Assembly (NCBI GenBank): GCA_947505915.1
Contig: CANNNH010000012.1
Span: forward strand, 1 to 18,080
Direction: 5' to 3'
DNA length: 18,080 nt
Source of the DNA: Comamonadaceae bacterium
GTDB taxonomy: Bacteria; Pseudomonadota; Gammaproteobacteria; Burkholderiales; Burkholderiaceae
Made by a program: the position numbers and the translations under genes. This document shows positions 1-6,785 of this stretch, in pieces; position 1 is the stretch's first letter; each line of letters begins with the position of its first letter. A model generated the notes under the pieces. The model was not told the DNA's origin and ran no database searches. It saw only the letters and a program-made list of their open reading frames with translations.

Positions 1-291
1 AAAAACGCGCCCCAGCCGATCCAGGTGGACGCCGAGTTGAACCTGGGCACGCAACCCCTGCTGCCCAGAGACGATGACATCAGCCATGTGCTGGACTACC
101 GCAAGGTGCGCCAGATCATCATCAACGAGTGCACGGTGGAACACATGAACCTGCTCGAGAGCCTGATCGGCAAACTCGGCCACCGCCTGATGCAGTTGCC
201 CGGCGTGCTGGGTGTGCGGGTGAAGATAGCGAAGCTGGAAATTTTTGACGACTGCGAAGTAGCGATTCGCGTAGAAACAGGACAGTGGTGA
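1..291 (+). CDS. folB: Dihydroneopterin aldolase FolB, 5' end outside window
   Basis: Folate biosynthesis enzyme that cleaves 7,8-dihydroneopterin to 6-hydroxymethyl-dihydropterin and glycolaldehyde in the cytoplasm. The frame is open from base 1 with no stop, and a GTG at 25 is only an internal valine codon, so the gene begins upstream of the window; full family members are about 120 residues and about 96 codons are visible. The visible part has the family's C-terminal layout: a [11 protein letters not shown] strand and helix, the [13 protein letters not shown] stretch (here [13 protein letters not shown]), then [22 protein letters not shown], the final strand pair. It is followed 37 nt later by ttcA on the same strand. 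The identification rests on a partial sequence but the C-terminal pattern is characteristic. Confidence 0.85.
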   Translation, partial: KNAPQPIQVDAELNLGTQPLLPRDDDISHVLDYRKVRQIIINECTVEHMNLLESLIGKLGHRLMQLPGVLGVRVKIAKLEIFDDCEVAIRVETGQW

Positions 292-328
292 ACACCATGA
301 ACAAGCTATTGAACAAGGAGGCTTCAGC

Positions 329-1279
329 ATGAGCGCCGTCTGGATTGAACCCGAAGAAGCAGCCACCGCAGCGCTGGGCCAGCCCCTGCCCAAAGACCTG
401 AAGATCGAACGCGAGGACATGAAGCTCGAAAAGCGCCTGTGCCGCGAAGTCGGCCGCGCCATCGTGGACTTCAACATGATCGAAGAAGGCGACAAGGTCA
501 TGGTCTGCGTGTCCGGCGGCAAAGACAGCTACGCCATGCTCGACATCCTGATCAAGCTGCAGCAGCGCGCACCCATCAACTTCAGCCTGATCGCCGTCAA
601 CCTGGACCAAAAGCAGCCCGGCTTTCCAGCGCACATCCTGCCCGATTACCTGAGCAAACTGGGCGTGCCGTTTCATATTGAAACGCAAGACACCTACAGC
701 ATCGTCAAGCGCGTGATTCCTGAGGGTAAGACCATGTGCAGCCTGTGCAGCCGCCTGCGCCGCGGCATTTTGTACCGCGTGGCCGAAGAGCTGGGCGCCA
801 CCAAGATTGCGCTGGGCCACCACCGCGACGACATGCTGCAAACCCTGTTCCTCAACATGTTTTTTGCGTCCAAGCTCAAGGGCATGCCGCCCAAGCTGGC
901 CAGCGACGACGGCAAAAACATCATCATCCGCCCGCTCGCCTATGTGGGCGAGAAAGACCTGGTCCGCTGGGCGCAGGTGCGTGAGTTCCCCATCATTCCC
1001 TGCACCTTGTGCGGCAGCCAGGACGGCTTGCAGCGCGTGCAGGTCGGCAACATGCTGCGCGAGTGGGACAAAAAATTCCCCGGCCGGCTAGAGAACATGT
1101 TCACCTCGCTGCAAAACGTCGTGCCTTCGCACCTGATGGACAGCAAACTCCACGACTTCAAAGGCATTCACACCACCGGCGTGGCCGACCCCGAGGGCGA
1201 CAAGGCCTTTGACAAAGAAGAGCTGCCCACCTTGCCCGGCGCACTGCAGTTCATGGCGAGAGCCCCGGCTGACACCTGA
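329..1279 (+). CDS. ttcA: tRNA 2-thiocytidine(32) synthetase TtcA
   Basis: TtcA thiolates cytidine 32 of certain tRNAs, using ATP to activate the base and a [4Fe-4S] cluster to handle sulfur. The 316-residue protein shows the PP-loop SGGKDS at residues 62-67, the CSLC pair at 137-140, GHHRDD at 163-168, and a further conserved Cys pair (PCTLC) at 225 and 228. The first pair together with C228 is the expected cluster ligand set. The ATG at 329 is preceded by AAGGAGG at 315-321, an excellent ribosome binding site, which fixes the start. The N-terminal ~25 residues are variable in the family. It probably shares an operon with folB upstream and the lipoprotein gene 9 nt downstream, which happens to lie in the same frame after the TGA. 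Confidence 0.95.
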   Translation: MSAVWIEPEEAATAALGQPLPKDLKIEREDMKLEKRLCREVGRAIVDFNMIEEGDKVMVCVSGGKDSYAMLDILIKLQQRAPINFSLIAVNLDQKQPGFPAHILPDYLSKLGVPFHIETQDTYSIVKRVIPEGKTMCSLCSRLRRGILYRVAEELGATKIALGHHRDDMLQTLFLNMFFASKLKGMPPKLASDDGKNIIIRPLAYVGEKDLVRWAQVREFPIIPCTLCGSQDGLQRVQVGNMLREWDKKFPGRLENMFTSLQNVVPSHLMDSKLHDFKGIHTTGVADPEGDKAFDKEELPTLPGALQFMARAPADT

Positions 1280-1288
1280 AAAAATTCA

Positions 1289-1903
1289 GTGCAGCGCATC
1301 TTTTTTTTGATCGCCGCCTTGCTGCTGACCACCGGCTGTTCAAGCCTGCGCGTTATCGACAGCGATGTCACGACTTTTGCGCTATGGCCGGCTGCGGCGC
1401 CCGTCCCCGGGGCCAGTTACCGCTTTGAGCGTCTGCCTTCACAGCAACTCCTGCCGGCCGGCAGCCCGACTGTGGAACTGCCGCAAGATCAGCTCGAGGC
1501 TCTGGCGCGTGATGCGCTTGCAAAGGCAGGCCTGCTTAACAACCCGGCCGATGCGGCCTTTAACGTGCAGGTCAGCGCCACCGCCAGAAAGATCCAGCGC
1601 CGGGCTTATGACGGCCGCCTCATGGGTGGCCCCTCCGTGGCGCTTGGCGGCGGAACTGCCGGTGGCTTTGTGGGGTTTTCAATGCCCCTCATGGTGTATG
1701 AACCGCCCATGTACCTGCGCGAAGTCAGCCTGGTGCTGCGCGATGCACGCAATCACGCTGTGCTGTATGAAACCCGCGCCACGCATGACGGCATCTGGGC
1801 CGACGCGCGCGCGGTCTTGCCGGCCATGCTGGCGGCTGCGCTGCAAGGCTTTCCGGTGCCGCCGGCCGGCACGCGCCGTGTGAACATCGAGATCCCGCGT
1901 TGA
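1289..1903 (+). CDS. Small lipoprotein, DUF4136-like
   Basis: Predicted envelope lipoprotein of 204 residues and unknown function. The N terminus MQRIFFLIAALLLTTGCSS is a lipoprotein signal peptide with Cys17 as the acylation site; the lipobox (L-T-T-G-C) is slightly atypical because threonine rather than leucine sits at -3. The mature part has the layout of DUF4136 proteins: an early strand and aromatic segment (FALWPAAAPVPGASYRFERLPS), a helix with a 'DALAKAGL' motif, 'AAFNVQVSATAR', a Gly-rich loop (GGPSVALGGGTAGG) and a C-terminal pair 'VSLVLRDARNHAVLYETRATHDG'. The start is a GTG with no clear ribosome binding site; it is the first possible start after the ttcA stop and gives an intact signal peptide. 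Eight consecutive T bases (1301-1308) fall in the signal-peptide codons. The stop overlaps the next gene as TTGA. Confidence 0.75.
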   Translation: MQRIFFLIAALLLTTGCSSLRVIDSDVTTFALWPAAAPVPGASYRFERLPSQQLLPAGSPTVELPQDQLEALARDALAKAGLLNNPADAAFNVQVSATARKIQRRAYDGRLMGGPSVALGGGTAGGFVGFSMPLMVYEPPMYLREVSLVLRDARNHAVLYETRATHDGIWADARAVLPAMLAAALQGFPVPPAGTRRVNIEIPR

Positions 1904-2547
1904 GCAGCGCGCAAGCCACCCGCATTCTGGCCATCCGCCATGGCGAGACTTTGTGGAATGTGGACAGCCGCATACAGGGCCACCTGGACATCGGGCTCAA
2001 TGGCACCGGCCGCTGGCAGGCTGAACGATTGGGGATGGCGCTCAAGGACGAGCCGATGGCCGCCATTTACTCCAGCGATTTGTCGCGTGCGCATGACACC
2101 GCACTGGCCGTCAGCCGCCACACCGGCGTGCCTGTGCAGCCTGAGCCGGGTTTGCGCGAACGTAGTTTTGGCGAATTTGAAGGCCGCACTTTTGCCGAGA
2201 TAGAGACTGAGCTGCCCGAGCAGGCCAAGCGCTGGCGCCAGCGTGACCCGGCCTTTGCGCCGGCCGGTGGCGAGTCCCTGCTGGTCTTACAAACCCGCGT
2301 GCTGGCCACCGCCGCCAAGCTGGCCGCGCTGCACCCGGGCGAGCAAATCGCCTTGTTCGGCCACGGCGGCGTGATGGACATCCTCTACCGCGCCGCCACC
2401 CGCCTGGATCTGCAAGCCGCCCGCACCTGGACCCTGGGCAACACGGCGATCAACCGCCTGCTGTGGTCGCCCGAGGGCTTTTCACTGGTGGGCTGGGCCG
2501 ATGTGCAGCACCTTAACGAAGGTACGCTGGACGAGTCGTCTACCTGA
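1900..2547 (+). CDS. Histidine phosphatase family protein (phosphoglycerate mutase-like)
   Basis: Branch of the histidine phosphatase superfamily; substrate not determinable from sequence. The 215-residue protein carries the RHGET catalytic signature at 13-17, in which His14 would be the phosphorylated residue, SSDLSRAHDTA at 58-68, RERSFGEFEG at 86-95 with the likely acid Glu87, and GHGG at 154-157 with the second catalytic His155. These are the motifs of cofactor-dependent mutase-like phosphatases such as GpmB and CobC; true glycolytic GpmA is longer. The start is TTG at 1900, overlapping the lipoprotein stop (TTGA), which suggests translational coupling; no methionine codon lies before the RHGET motif. 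Some relatives are alpha-ribazole phosphatases, but there are no cobalamin genes here to support that. Confidence 0.85.
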   Translation: MSSAQATRILAIRHGETLWNVDSRIQGHLDIGLNGTGRWQAERLGMALKDEPMAAIYSSDLSRAHDTALAVSRHTGVPVQPEPGLRERSFGEFEGRTFAEIETELPEQAKRWRQRDPAFAPAGGESLLVLQTRVLATAAKLAALHPGEQIALFGHGGVMDILYRAATRLDLQAARTWTLGNTAINRLLWSPEGFSLVGWADVQHLNEGTLDESST

Positions 2548-2566
2548 CGCGGGCGTGTATTCGGGG

Positions 2567-2593
2567 ATGGATTCCTGCCTGCGCAGGAATGAC
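2567..2593. repeat. dRS3-like dispersed palindrome, possible bidirectional terminator
   Basis: The sequence ATTCCTGC-CTGC-GCAGGAAT (2571-2590) is a perfect 8-bp inverted repeat with a 4-nt loop, flanked by ATGG on the left and GAC on the right. The same frame (ATGGATTCC...GGAATGAC) occurs at 13483-13533 and, in reverse and diverged, at 13567-13596. It resembles the Neisseria dRS3 pattern, ATTCCC-N8-GGGAAT. It lies exactly in the 46-nt gap between convergent histidine-phosphatase and ruvB genes, so it may act as a weak terminator in both directions, though there is no T tract. Confidence 0.7.
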
Positions 2594-3673
2594 CTAGCTT
2601 TGACCAAAGAGGTCTGAGCCACTGTCGGGCCGGCCTGCGGGGGGCGTGACGCCCAAATGGCGGAAGGCGGCCAGGGTGGCGATGCGCCCGCGCGGGGTGC
2701 GTTGCAGGTAGCCTTGTTGGATGAGGTAGGGCTCTATCACGTCTTCGATGGTGCCGGGCTCTTCGCCAATGCTGGCGGCGATGTTGTCCAGACCGACCGG
2801 GCCGCCGTCGAAGCGGTGGATCACGGCTTCGAGCAGCTTGCGGTCCATCACGTCAAAGCCGCGCGGGTCCACGTCGAGCATGGCCAGCGCCTGGTGCGCA
2901 ATTTCCAGCGTGATGACGCCGCTGCCCTTGACGTCGGCAAAATCGCGCACGCGGCGCAGCAGGCGGTTGGCAATGCGCGGCGTGCCGCGTGAGCGTTTGG
3001 CGATCTCAATGCCGCCAGCCTCGTCCATGGGCGCTTTGAGCAGGCCGGCGCTGCGCTTGACGATGCGGGCCAGCTCTTCGGCGCTGTAAAACTCCAGCCG
3101 GGCGACGATGCCGAAGCGGTCTCGCAGCGGGTTGGTCAGCATGCCGGCGCGGGTGGTGGCGCCCACCAGGGTGAAGGGCTGCAAATCGAGCTTGATGCTG
3201 CGTGCGGCCGGGCCTTCGCCGATCATGATGTCGATCTGGTAGTCCTCCAGCGCGGGGTACAAAATCTCTTCGACCACCGGGCTCAGGCGGTGAATCTCGT
3301 CAATGAAGAGAACGTCGTTTTTTTCGAGGTTGGTCAGCAGCGCCGCCAGGTCCTTGGGCTTTTCCAGCACGGGGCCGCTGGTCTGGCGCAGGTTGACGCC
3401 CAGCTCTTGCGCAATGATGTGGCTGAGCGTGGTCTTGCCCAGGCCGGGCGGGCCGAAGAGCAGCACGTGGTCCAGCGCTTCACCGCGTTTTTTGGCGGCA
3501 CCAATGAAAATCTCCAGCTGGTCGCGCACCTTGGTCTGGCCCACGTAGTCGTCAAACAGCTTGGGGCGCAGGGCGCGCTCGATGGCTTCTTCGCGCGGTG
3601 AGGCGGGCTGGGCCGACATCACCCGCTGGGGCGGCACAGCGGACATATCGAAGTCGTCGGTCTGGATGCTCAT
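2594..3673 (-). CDS. ruvB: Holliday junction branch-migration ATPase RuvB
   Basis: AAA+ hexameric motor that, with RuvA, drives branch migration of Holliday junctions in recombination repair. The 359-residue protein shows Walker A GPPGLGKT at 74-81, Walker B VLFIDEIH at 121-128, GATTRAG with the probable arginine finger Arg175, PLRDRFG at 182-188, and the C-terminal winged-helix region ending in RTPRGR. The N-terminal ~25 residues are a variable extension. The ATG at 3673 overlaps the TGA of the toxin gene (ATGA), and the sequence before it (GCTGAGCCC) has no Shine-Dalgarno motif, so translation probably depends on ribosomes finishing the toxin gene. Normally ruvB directly follows ruvA; here 640 nt separate them. 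Confidence 0.97.
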   Translation of the reverse strand: MSIQTDDFDMSAVPPQRVMSAQPASPREEAIERALRPKLFDDYVGQTKVRDQLEIFIGAAKKRGEALDHVLLFGPPGLGKTTLSHIIAQELGVNLRQTSGPVLEKPKDLAALLTNLEKNDVLFIDEIHRLSPVVEEILYPALEDYQIDIMIGEGPAARSIKLDLQPFTLVGATTRAGMLTNPLRDRFGIVARLEFYSAEELARIVKRSAGLLKAPMDEAGGIEIAKRSRGTPRIANRLLRRVRDFADVKGSGVITLEIAHQALAMLDVDPRGFDVMDRKLLEAVIHRFDGGPVGLDNIAASIGEEPGTIEDVIEPYLIQQGYLQRTPRGRIATLAAFRHLGVTPPAGRPDSGSDLFGQS

Positions 3674-4014
3674 GGGCTCAGCAATTCAATGATGTCGTTA
3701 AGCCCCAGACAGGCCGCCTGAAATGCGCCGTCACTGACGCGTTTCCAGGGGTGCTGACTGGCTTGGCGCTGGCGCCAGTCAAAGCTCTTGGGTTGGTTGC
3801 AAATGATGTAGCTGGGCTCTTTGGCGGAACGACTGTTGTCAATGGCAAAGGGATTTGTTGCGTTGTAAGTCGCCGTTGACATCGGAAAGCCAATCACGAT
3901 GGACGTCTTGTCATTGAAGACTTTGGGCGACAGCACCAGCATGGGGACTTGGGGGTTGAAATTAACCCAGATGATTTCTTGCCGGTCAGGCACCCAAGCT
4001 TTGGACCGGCTCAC
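3670..4014 (-). CDS. MazF/PemK-like toxin homologue, apparently lacking the catalytic loop
   Basis: Homologue of MazF/ChpB/PemK endoribonuclease toxins that cleave mRNA. Seen in the 114 residues: the N-terminal '[15 protein letters not shown]' strand (8-22), 'MLVLSP' (25-30), 'FNDKT', '[17 protein letters not shown]' matching the region of the catalytic Thr, and '[13 protein letters not shown]' (71-83) matching the family's DQVKSLDWRAR block. Odd: in MazF about nine residues lie between the first strand and the VLSP strand and carry the catalytic arginine (Arg29 in E. coli MazF, GHRPAVVLS). Here NFNPQ runs straight into VPMLVLSP, so loop and arginine are missing. The toxin may be inactive or belong to a divergent subtype. 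The start is GTG at 4014, overlapping the antitoxin stop as GTGA; its own stop overlaps ruvB. Base composition looks less GC-rich than the flanking ruv genes. Confidence 0.8.
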   Translation of the reverse strand: MSRSKAWVPDRQEIIWVNFNPQVPMLVLSPKVFNDKTSIVIGFPMSTATYNATNPFAIDNSRSAKEPSYIICNQPKSFDWRQRQASQHPWKRVSDGAFQAACLGLNDIIELLSP

Positions 4015-4271
4015 GCTGGATGACCAAACTCGGCGCCTTGCGGGGCATCTTGCATCAGTTCGCCACCATGCAGATGCGGGTCAAAGGCGGCTAGTTTTTC
4101 TGCCAAGCTAGGGCGCTGCTTGGCTGCGCGCAGCTCCAAACACCCCTTGGAAAGTACAGTGGCTTTCAAGGGCGTGTCAGGCGTGATGTCCATGGCCTGC
4201 ATCAGCTCGCGGCTGATGCGAATGGCATGGCTGTTACCCCAAGCGGAAATCGTTAATGCGGCAGTTTTCAT
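4011..4271 (-). CDS. MazE/AbrB-type antitoxin
   Basis: Antitoxin partner of the downstream MazF-like gene. The 86-residue protein begins with a swapped-hairpin AbrB/MazE DNA-binding domain: TISAWGNSHAIRISRELMQ at 7-25 matches the family's 'WGNSxAVRIP' core, followed by 'ITPDTPLKATVLSKGCLELRA' to about residue 50. The C-terminal part (about 55-86, EKLAAFDPHLHGGELMQD) is the expected acidic toxin-binding tail. Proteins of this class usually repress their own promoter. The ATG at 4271 has no Shine-Dalgarno sequence, and a promoter -10 box ends only 6 nt before it. It starts 39 nt after the ruvA stop and overlaps the toxin by 4 nt. Confidence 0.88.
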   Translation of the reverse strand: MKTAALTISAWGNSHAIRISRELMQAMDITPDTPLKATVLSKGCLELRAAKQRPSLAEKLAAFDPHLHGGELMQDAPQGAEFGHPA

Positions 4272-4277
4272 TTTGAC

Positions 4278-4306
4278 AGTATATCCGCCGGCTATCCAAA
4301 ATGCAA
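4278..4306 (-). promoter_or_regulatory. Putative promoter of the toxin-antitoxin module
   Basis: Reading the minus strand, TTGCAT (4306-4301) is followed after exactly 17 nt by TATACT (4283-4278), close to the sigma-70 pattern. The -35 lies just after the ruvA stop codon. The -10 ends 6 nt before the antitoxin ATG, so transcription would start at or next to the start codon and give a leaderless message. The spacer holds two GGATA copies 11 nt apart around a GCCGGC palindrome, a possible operator for the antitoxin. Not proven. Confidence 0.5.
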
Positions 4307-4310
4307 TCGG

Positions 4311-4883
4311 CTATTTGGTCAGCGCCTTGAGCGCGAGCTTGATGCCTTCGCTCACGCCGACATCGGCGGGCAGGGCTTTGAGGGCGAGCGCGGCGTCGCG
4401 GTCGCTGTAACCCAGCGCCACCAGGGCCTGCAAAATGTCAGACGGGTTGTCGCTGACGCTGCTCAGGGGGGCGCCCAGGTCAGCGCCCAGCTTGCCTTTG
4501 AGCTCGAGCAGCAAACGCTCGGCTGTTTTTTTGCCGATGCCGGGAACCTTGATGATGCGGCCGGCCTCTTGCGCGCTGACGGCGCGCGACAGCTCGTCCA
4601 CACTCATGCCGCTGAGCACGCTGAGTGCGGTGCGCGGGCCCACGCCCGAAATTTTGATGAGCTGGCGAAAGGCCGAGCGTTCGCTGGCCGTGGCAAAGCC
4701 AAAAAGAATTTGCGCGTCTTCACGCACCACAAAATGGGTGAGCAAGCTGACTGTTTCGCCCAAGCCCGGCAGGTTATAGAAGGTGCTCATGGGCACCAGC
4801 AGCTCGTAGCCCACGCCGTGGCAGTCCACCAGCAACTCGGGCGGATTTTTTTCGGCCAGCTGGCCTGTTATGCGTCCGATCAT
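4311..4883 (-). CDS. ruvA: Holliday junction DNA-binding subunit RuvA
   Basis: RuvA binds the four-way junction as a tetramer and loads RuvB. With the ATG at 4883 the protein is 190 residues and begins MIGRITG, as in the family; an in-frame TTG two codons upstream (4889) is possible but would add only MP. Seen: the OB-fold N-terminal domain (1-65), the acidic pin residues Glu55-Asp56 in [12 protein letters not shown] at the same numbers as E. coli, two helix-hairpin-helix motifs (ISGVGPRTA at about 78-86 and VPGIGKKTA at about 113-121), and the small C-terminal domain III (about 145-190) that contacts RuvB. No strong ribosome binding site is visible. The downstream gene is the antitoxin rather than ruvB. 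Confidence 0.95.
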   Translation of the reverse strand: MIGRITGQLAEKNPPELLVDCHGVGYELLVPMSTFYNLPGLGETVSLLTHFVVREDAQILFGFATASERSAFRQLIKISGVGPRTALSVLSGMSVDELSRAVSAQEAGRIIKVPGIGKKTAERLLLELKGKLGADLGAPLSSVSDNPSDILQALVALGYSDRDAALALKALPADVGVSEGIKLALKALTK

Positions 4884-4944
4884 TGGCAAATCTTAGCAGT
4901 GCATCGACAATCACCATCAGCATCTAAACACAAGGACAGCGCTT

Positions 4945-5979
4945 TTGATACTTCGCCACACTTTCACGCCGCCGAACAACACCCGCATGGGCCACCTGTG
5001 CGGGCCGATGGACGCGCACATCCGCAGCATTGAGGTGGGCTTGCAGGTGAAGATCGCGCACCGCTTTGAGCAGTTCAAGATCGACGGGCCCAAGGCGCGG
5101 GCCGAGCAGGCACTCGAAGTGCTGCAGGCCCTGTATGAAATGGCCAGCCGCCCCATTCCTGAAGAGCAGGTGCAGCTGATGATGGCCGGCGACACCGCCC
5201 TGCGCCGTGCACCCGACGGCGCCGCGGTGCTGGCCACGCGCCGCGCCGACCTGCGCGCGCGCACCCACAACCAGGGCCAGTACCTGGAGAACATTGCCGC
5301 GCACGACATCACCTTCGGCATTGGCCCGGCGGGCACCGGCAAAACCTACCTGGCAGTGGCCTGCGCGGTTGATGCGCTGGAGCGCAGCGCGGTGCAGCGC
5401 ATTGTGCTGACGCGCCCTGCGGTAGAAGCCGGCGAGCGCCTGGGCTTTTTGCCCGGTGACATGAACCAAAAAATTGACCCTTACCTGCGCCCTCTTTATG
5501 ACGCACTCTACGAGCTGATGGGTTTTGAGCGCGTACAAAAAGCTTTTGAGCGCCAGCAAATTGAAATTGCGCCGCTGGCCTTTATGCGCGGGCGCACGCT
5601 GAACCATGCCTTTGTGATTTTGGACGAAGCGCAAAACACCACGCCCGAGCAGATGAAGATGTTTTTGACGCGCATCGGCTTTGGCAGCAAGGCCGTGATC
5701 ACCGGCGACGTGAGCCAGGTTGATTTGCCTCTGACGCAGCTCAGCGGCCTGATAGATGCCGAGCGCATCATGAAGCGCGTGCAAGGCATTGCCATCACCC
5801 GCCTGACCAGTGCCGACGTGGTGCGCCACCCGCTGGTGGCGCGTATTGTGGACGCGTATGACAAACACCGCAGCCCGAAGGCGGATGTCAACGCCGCTGA
5901 TGTAGAGGCGGACGATGTCGTCGACGTGAAGGCGCCAGGCAGCGCAAAACCGGTCCGCAAAACACGGCGCAAGGTCTGA
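4945..5979 (+). CDS. PhoH-like ATPase (YbeZ)
   Basis: PhoH/YbeZ family P-loop ATPase, thought to work with the endoribonuclease YbeY in RNA metabolism and ribosome maturation. The 344-residue protein has an N-terminal KH-like region (about 20-100), Walker A GPAGTGKT at 127-134, [19 protein letters not shown] at about 155-173, Walker [11 protein letters not shown] at 224-233 and [10 protein letters not shown] at 253-262. A charged C-terminal tail (about 310-344) ends in basic residues. The start is TTG at 4945: AAGGA lies 8 nt upstream (4932-4936), and the resulting MILRHTF N terminus fits relatives in the same order. ybeY follows after a single base. It is divergent from ruvA with a gap of about 60 nt. 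Confidence 0.92.
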   Translation: MILRHTFTPPNNTRMGHLCGPMDAHIRSIEVGLQVKIAHRFEQFKIDGPKARAEQALEVLQALYEMASRPIPEEQVQLMMAGDTALRRAPDGAAVLATRRADLRARTHNQGQYLENIAAHDITFGIGPAGTGKTYLAVACAVDALERSAVQRIVLTRPAVEAGERLGFLPGDMNQKIDPYLRPLYDALYELMGFERVQKAFERQQIEIAPLAFMRGRTLNHAFVILDEAQNTTPEQMKMFLTRIGFGSKAVITGDVSQVDLPLTQLSGLIDAERIMKRVQGIAITRLTSADVVRHPLVARIVDAYDKHRSPKADVNAADVEADDVVDVKAPGSAKPVRKTRRKV

Positions 5980-5980
5980 C

Positions 5981-6469
5981 ATGGTCGCCCGCTTTACACC
6001 TTTGACGCCGCTGTGCCAGGCCGCCAACGCGCTGGACTTGTCGCTGCAGTTTGGCGACTTTGCGCATCTGGCCACTCACCGCGCCGCCCTGCCCCGCGCC
6101 GCCGTCAAGCGCTGGATCACACGCGCCCTGCTGCGCGACGCCGAGCTGACCGTGCGCGTGGTCGGCGAAGCGGAAGCCCGCACGCTGAACCGCGATTACC
6201 GGGGCAAAGACTACGCCACCAACGTGCTGACCTTCGACTACACGCAAGCGCCGATGGTGACAGCCGACCTGGTGCTGTGCGGCCCGGTGGTGGCCAGCGA
6301 AGCCGACGCGCAGGGCAAGACGCTGCAAGCGCATTACGCCCACCTGCTGGTGCACGCCAGTCTGCACGCTCAAGGCTACGACCACGAAAGCAATGAGCGT
6401 GATGCGCTGGAAATGGAAGCGCTGGAGGTGCTGTTGCTGGGCTCGCTGGGGTTTGACAACCCGTACTGA
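5981..6469 (+). CDS. ybeY: Endoribonuclease YbeY
   Basis: Zinc metalloprotein needed for 16S rRNA 3' maturation and ribosome quality control. The 162 residues include the zinc-binding signature [11 protein letters not shown] (His125, His129, His135), and upstream [17 protein letters not shown] with the conserved arginine and the TNVLSF-like strand. The usual HGxLH reads HASLH here, a Gly-to-Ala change next to the first ligand. The ATG at 5981 is one base after the phoH stop and AAGG precedes it, so phoH-ybeY is an operon. The two gene products are partners, so the pairing supports both calls. Downstream the gene faces the inverted hairpin elements and tyrS. Confidence 0.95.
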   Translation: MVARFTPLTPLCQAANALDLSLQFGDFAHLATHRAALPRAAVKRWITRALLRDAELTVRVVGEAEARTLNRDYRGKDYATNVLTFDYTQAPMVTADLVLCGPVVASEADAQGKTLQAHYAHLLVHASLHAQGYDHESNERDALEMEALEVLLLGSLGFDNPY

Positions 6470-6523
6470 GGGCCGTTGGCATAGCAGGGCAAGCTGATGT
6501 TGAGACCGCAGCGCTTGTGCGCC

Positions 6524-6611
6524 GGTCATGGCGGGGTGGATGCTTACGCGAATGTCCTCCGCCCTTCGGGCTCCTCCTTTATTTCGCTGCAGCATCCACA
6601 CCGCCATGACC
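6524..6611 (-). repeat. Long hairpin element 1 with conserved GC-rich core
   Basis: Left arm GGTCATGGCGGGGTGGATGC (6524-6543) pairs with 6592-6611 at 19 of 20 positions. After a small internal loop, GCGAA (6548-6552) pairs with TTCGC (6583-6587). On the minus strand the loop (6580-6553) reads AAAGGAGGA, then the small hairpin GCCCGAAGGGC, then GGAGGACA. Element 2 has the same core on the opposite strand with unrelated arms. No RNA or mobile-element family is recognised. The 54 nt before it (6470-6523) hold nothing I can identify, apart from an AAGCTGAT word at 6491 that recurs at 6741. Confidence 0.75.
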
Positions 6612-6671
6612 TTTAGCCGGCACGCTTGCTTGCAATCTTTTCACACCCCAATGATGCCCACAGCGCTGGCT

Positions 6672-6767
6672 GACGCAGGCGGCCATGGCGCTCAGCGCAG
6701 TGAGGTAAAGGGGGAGCCCGCAGGGCGGAGGACACGAACGAAGCTGATCGCCATGGCCGCCTGCGTC
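6672..6767 (+). repeat. Long hairpin element 2 with conserved GC-rich core, inverted relative to element 1
   Basis: Left arm GACGCAGGCGGCCATGGCG (6672-6690) pairs perfectly with 6749-6767; after one mismatch TCAGC (6692-6696) pairs with GCTGA (6743-6747), giving 24 of 25 pairs. The loop on the plus strand reads GTGAGGTAAAGG, then GGAGCCCGCAGGGC, then GGAGGACA: the core of element 1 with a few substitutions, the change in the small hairpin falling in its loop. It ends 18 nt before the tyrS stop. The 60-nt spacer between elements (6612-6671) has no recognised feature. A small open frame across both elements (6528-6779) looks spurious. Confidence 0.75.
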
Positions 6768-6785
6768 TGGAACGAATAACGAAAC

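Noticed and set aside
297..332. 11-codon mini-frame ([11 protein letters not shown]) overlapping the ttcA start by ATGA
   Set aside because: It could be a coupling leader peptide, but ttcA has its own strong ribosome site inside it and the mini-frame has none, so it is probably chance.
4924..6075. 383-codon open frame on the minus strand opposite phoH
   Set aside because: Antisense to PhoH, whose Walker motifs and partner ybeY are clear; no domain in the shadow frame.
6528..6779. 83-codon open frame across both hairpin elements
   Set aside because: It is made of the inverted-repeat arms and loops themselves; the frame has no ribosome site and the composition follows the repeat, so it is most likely not a gene.
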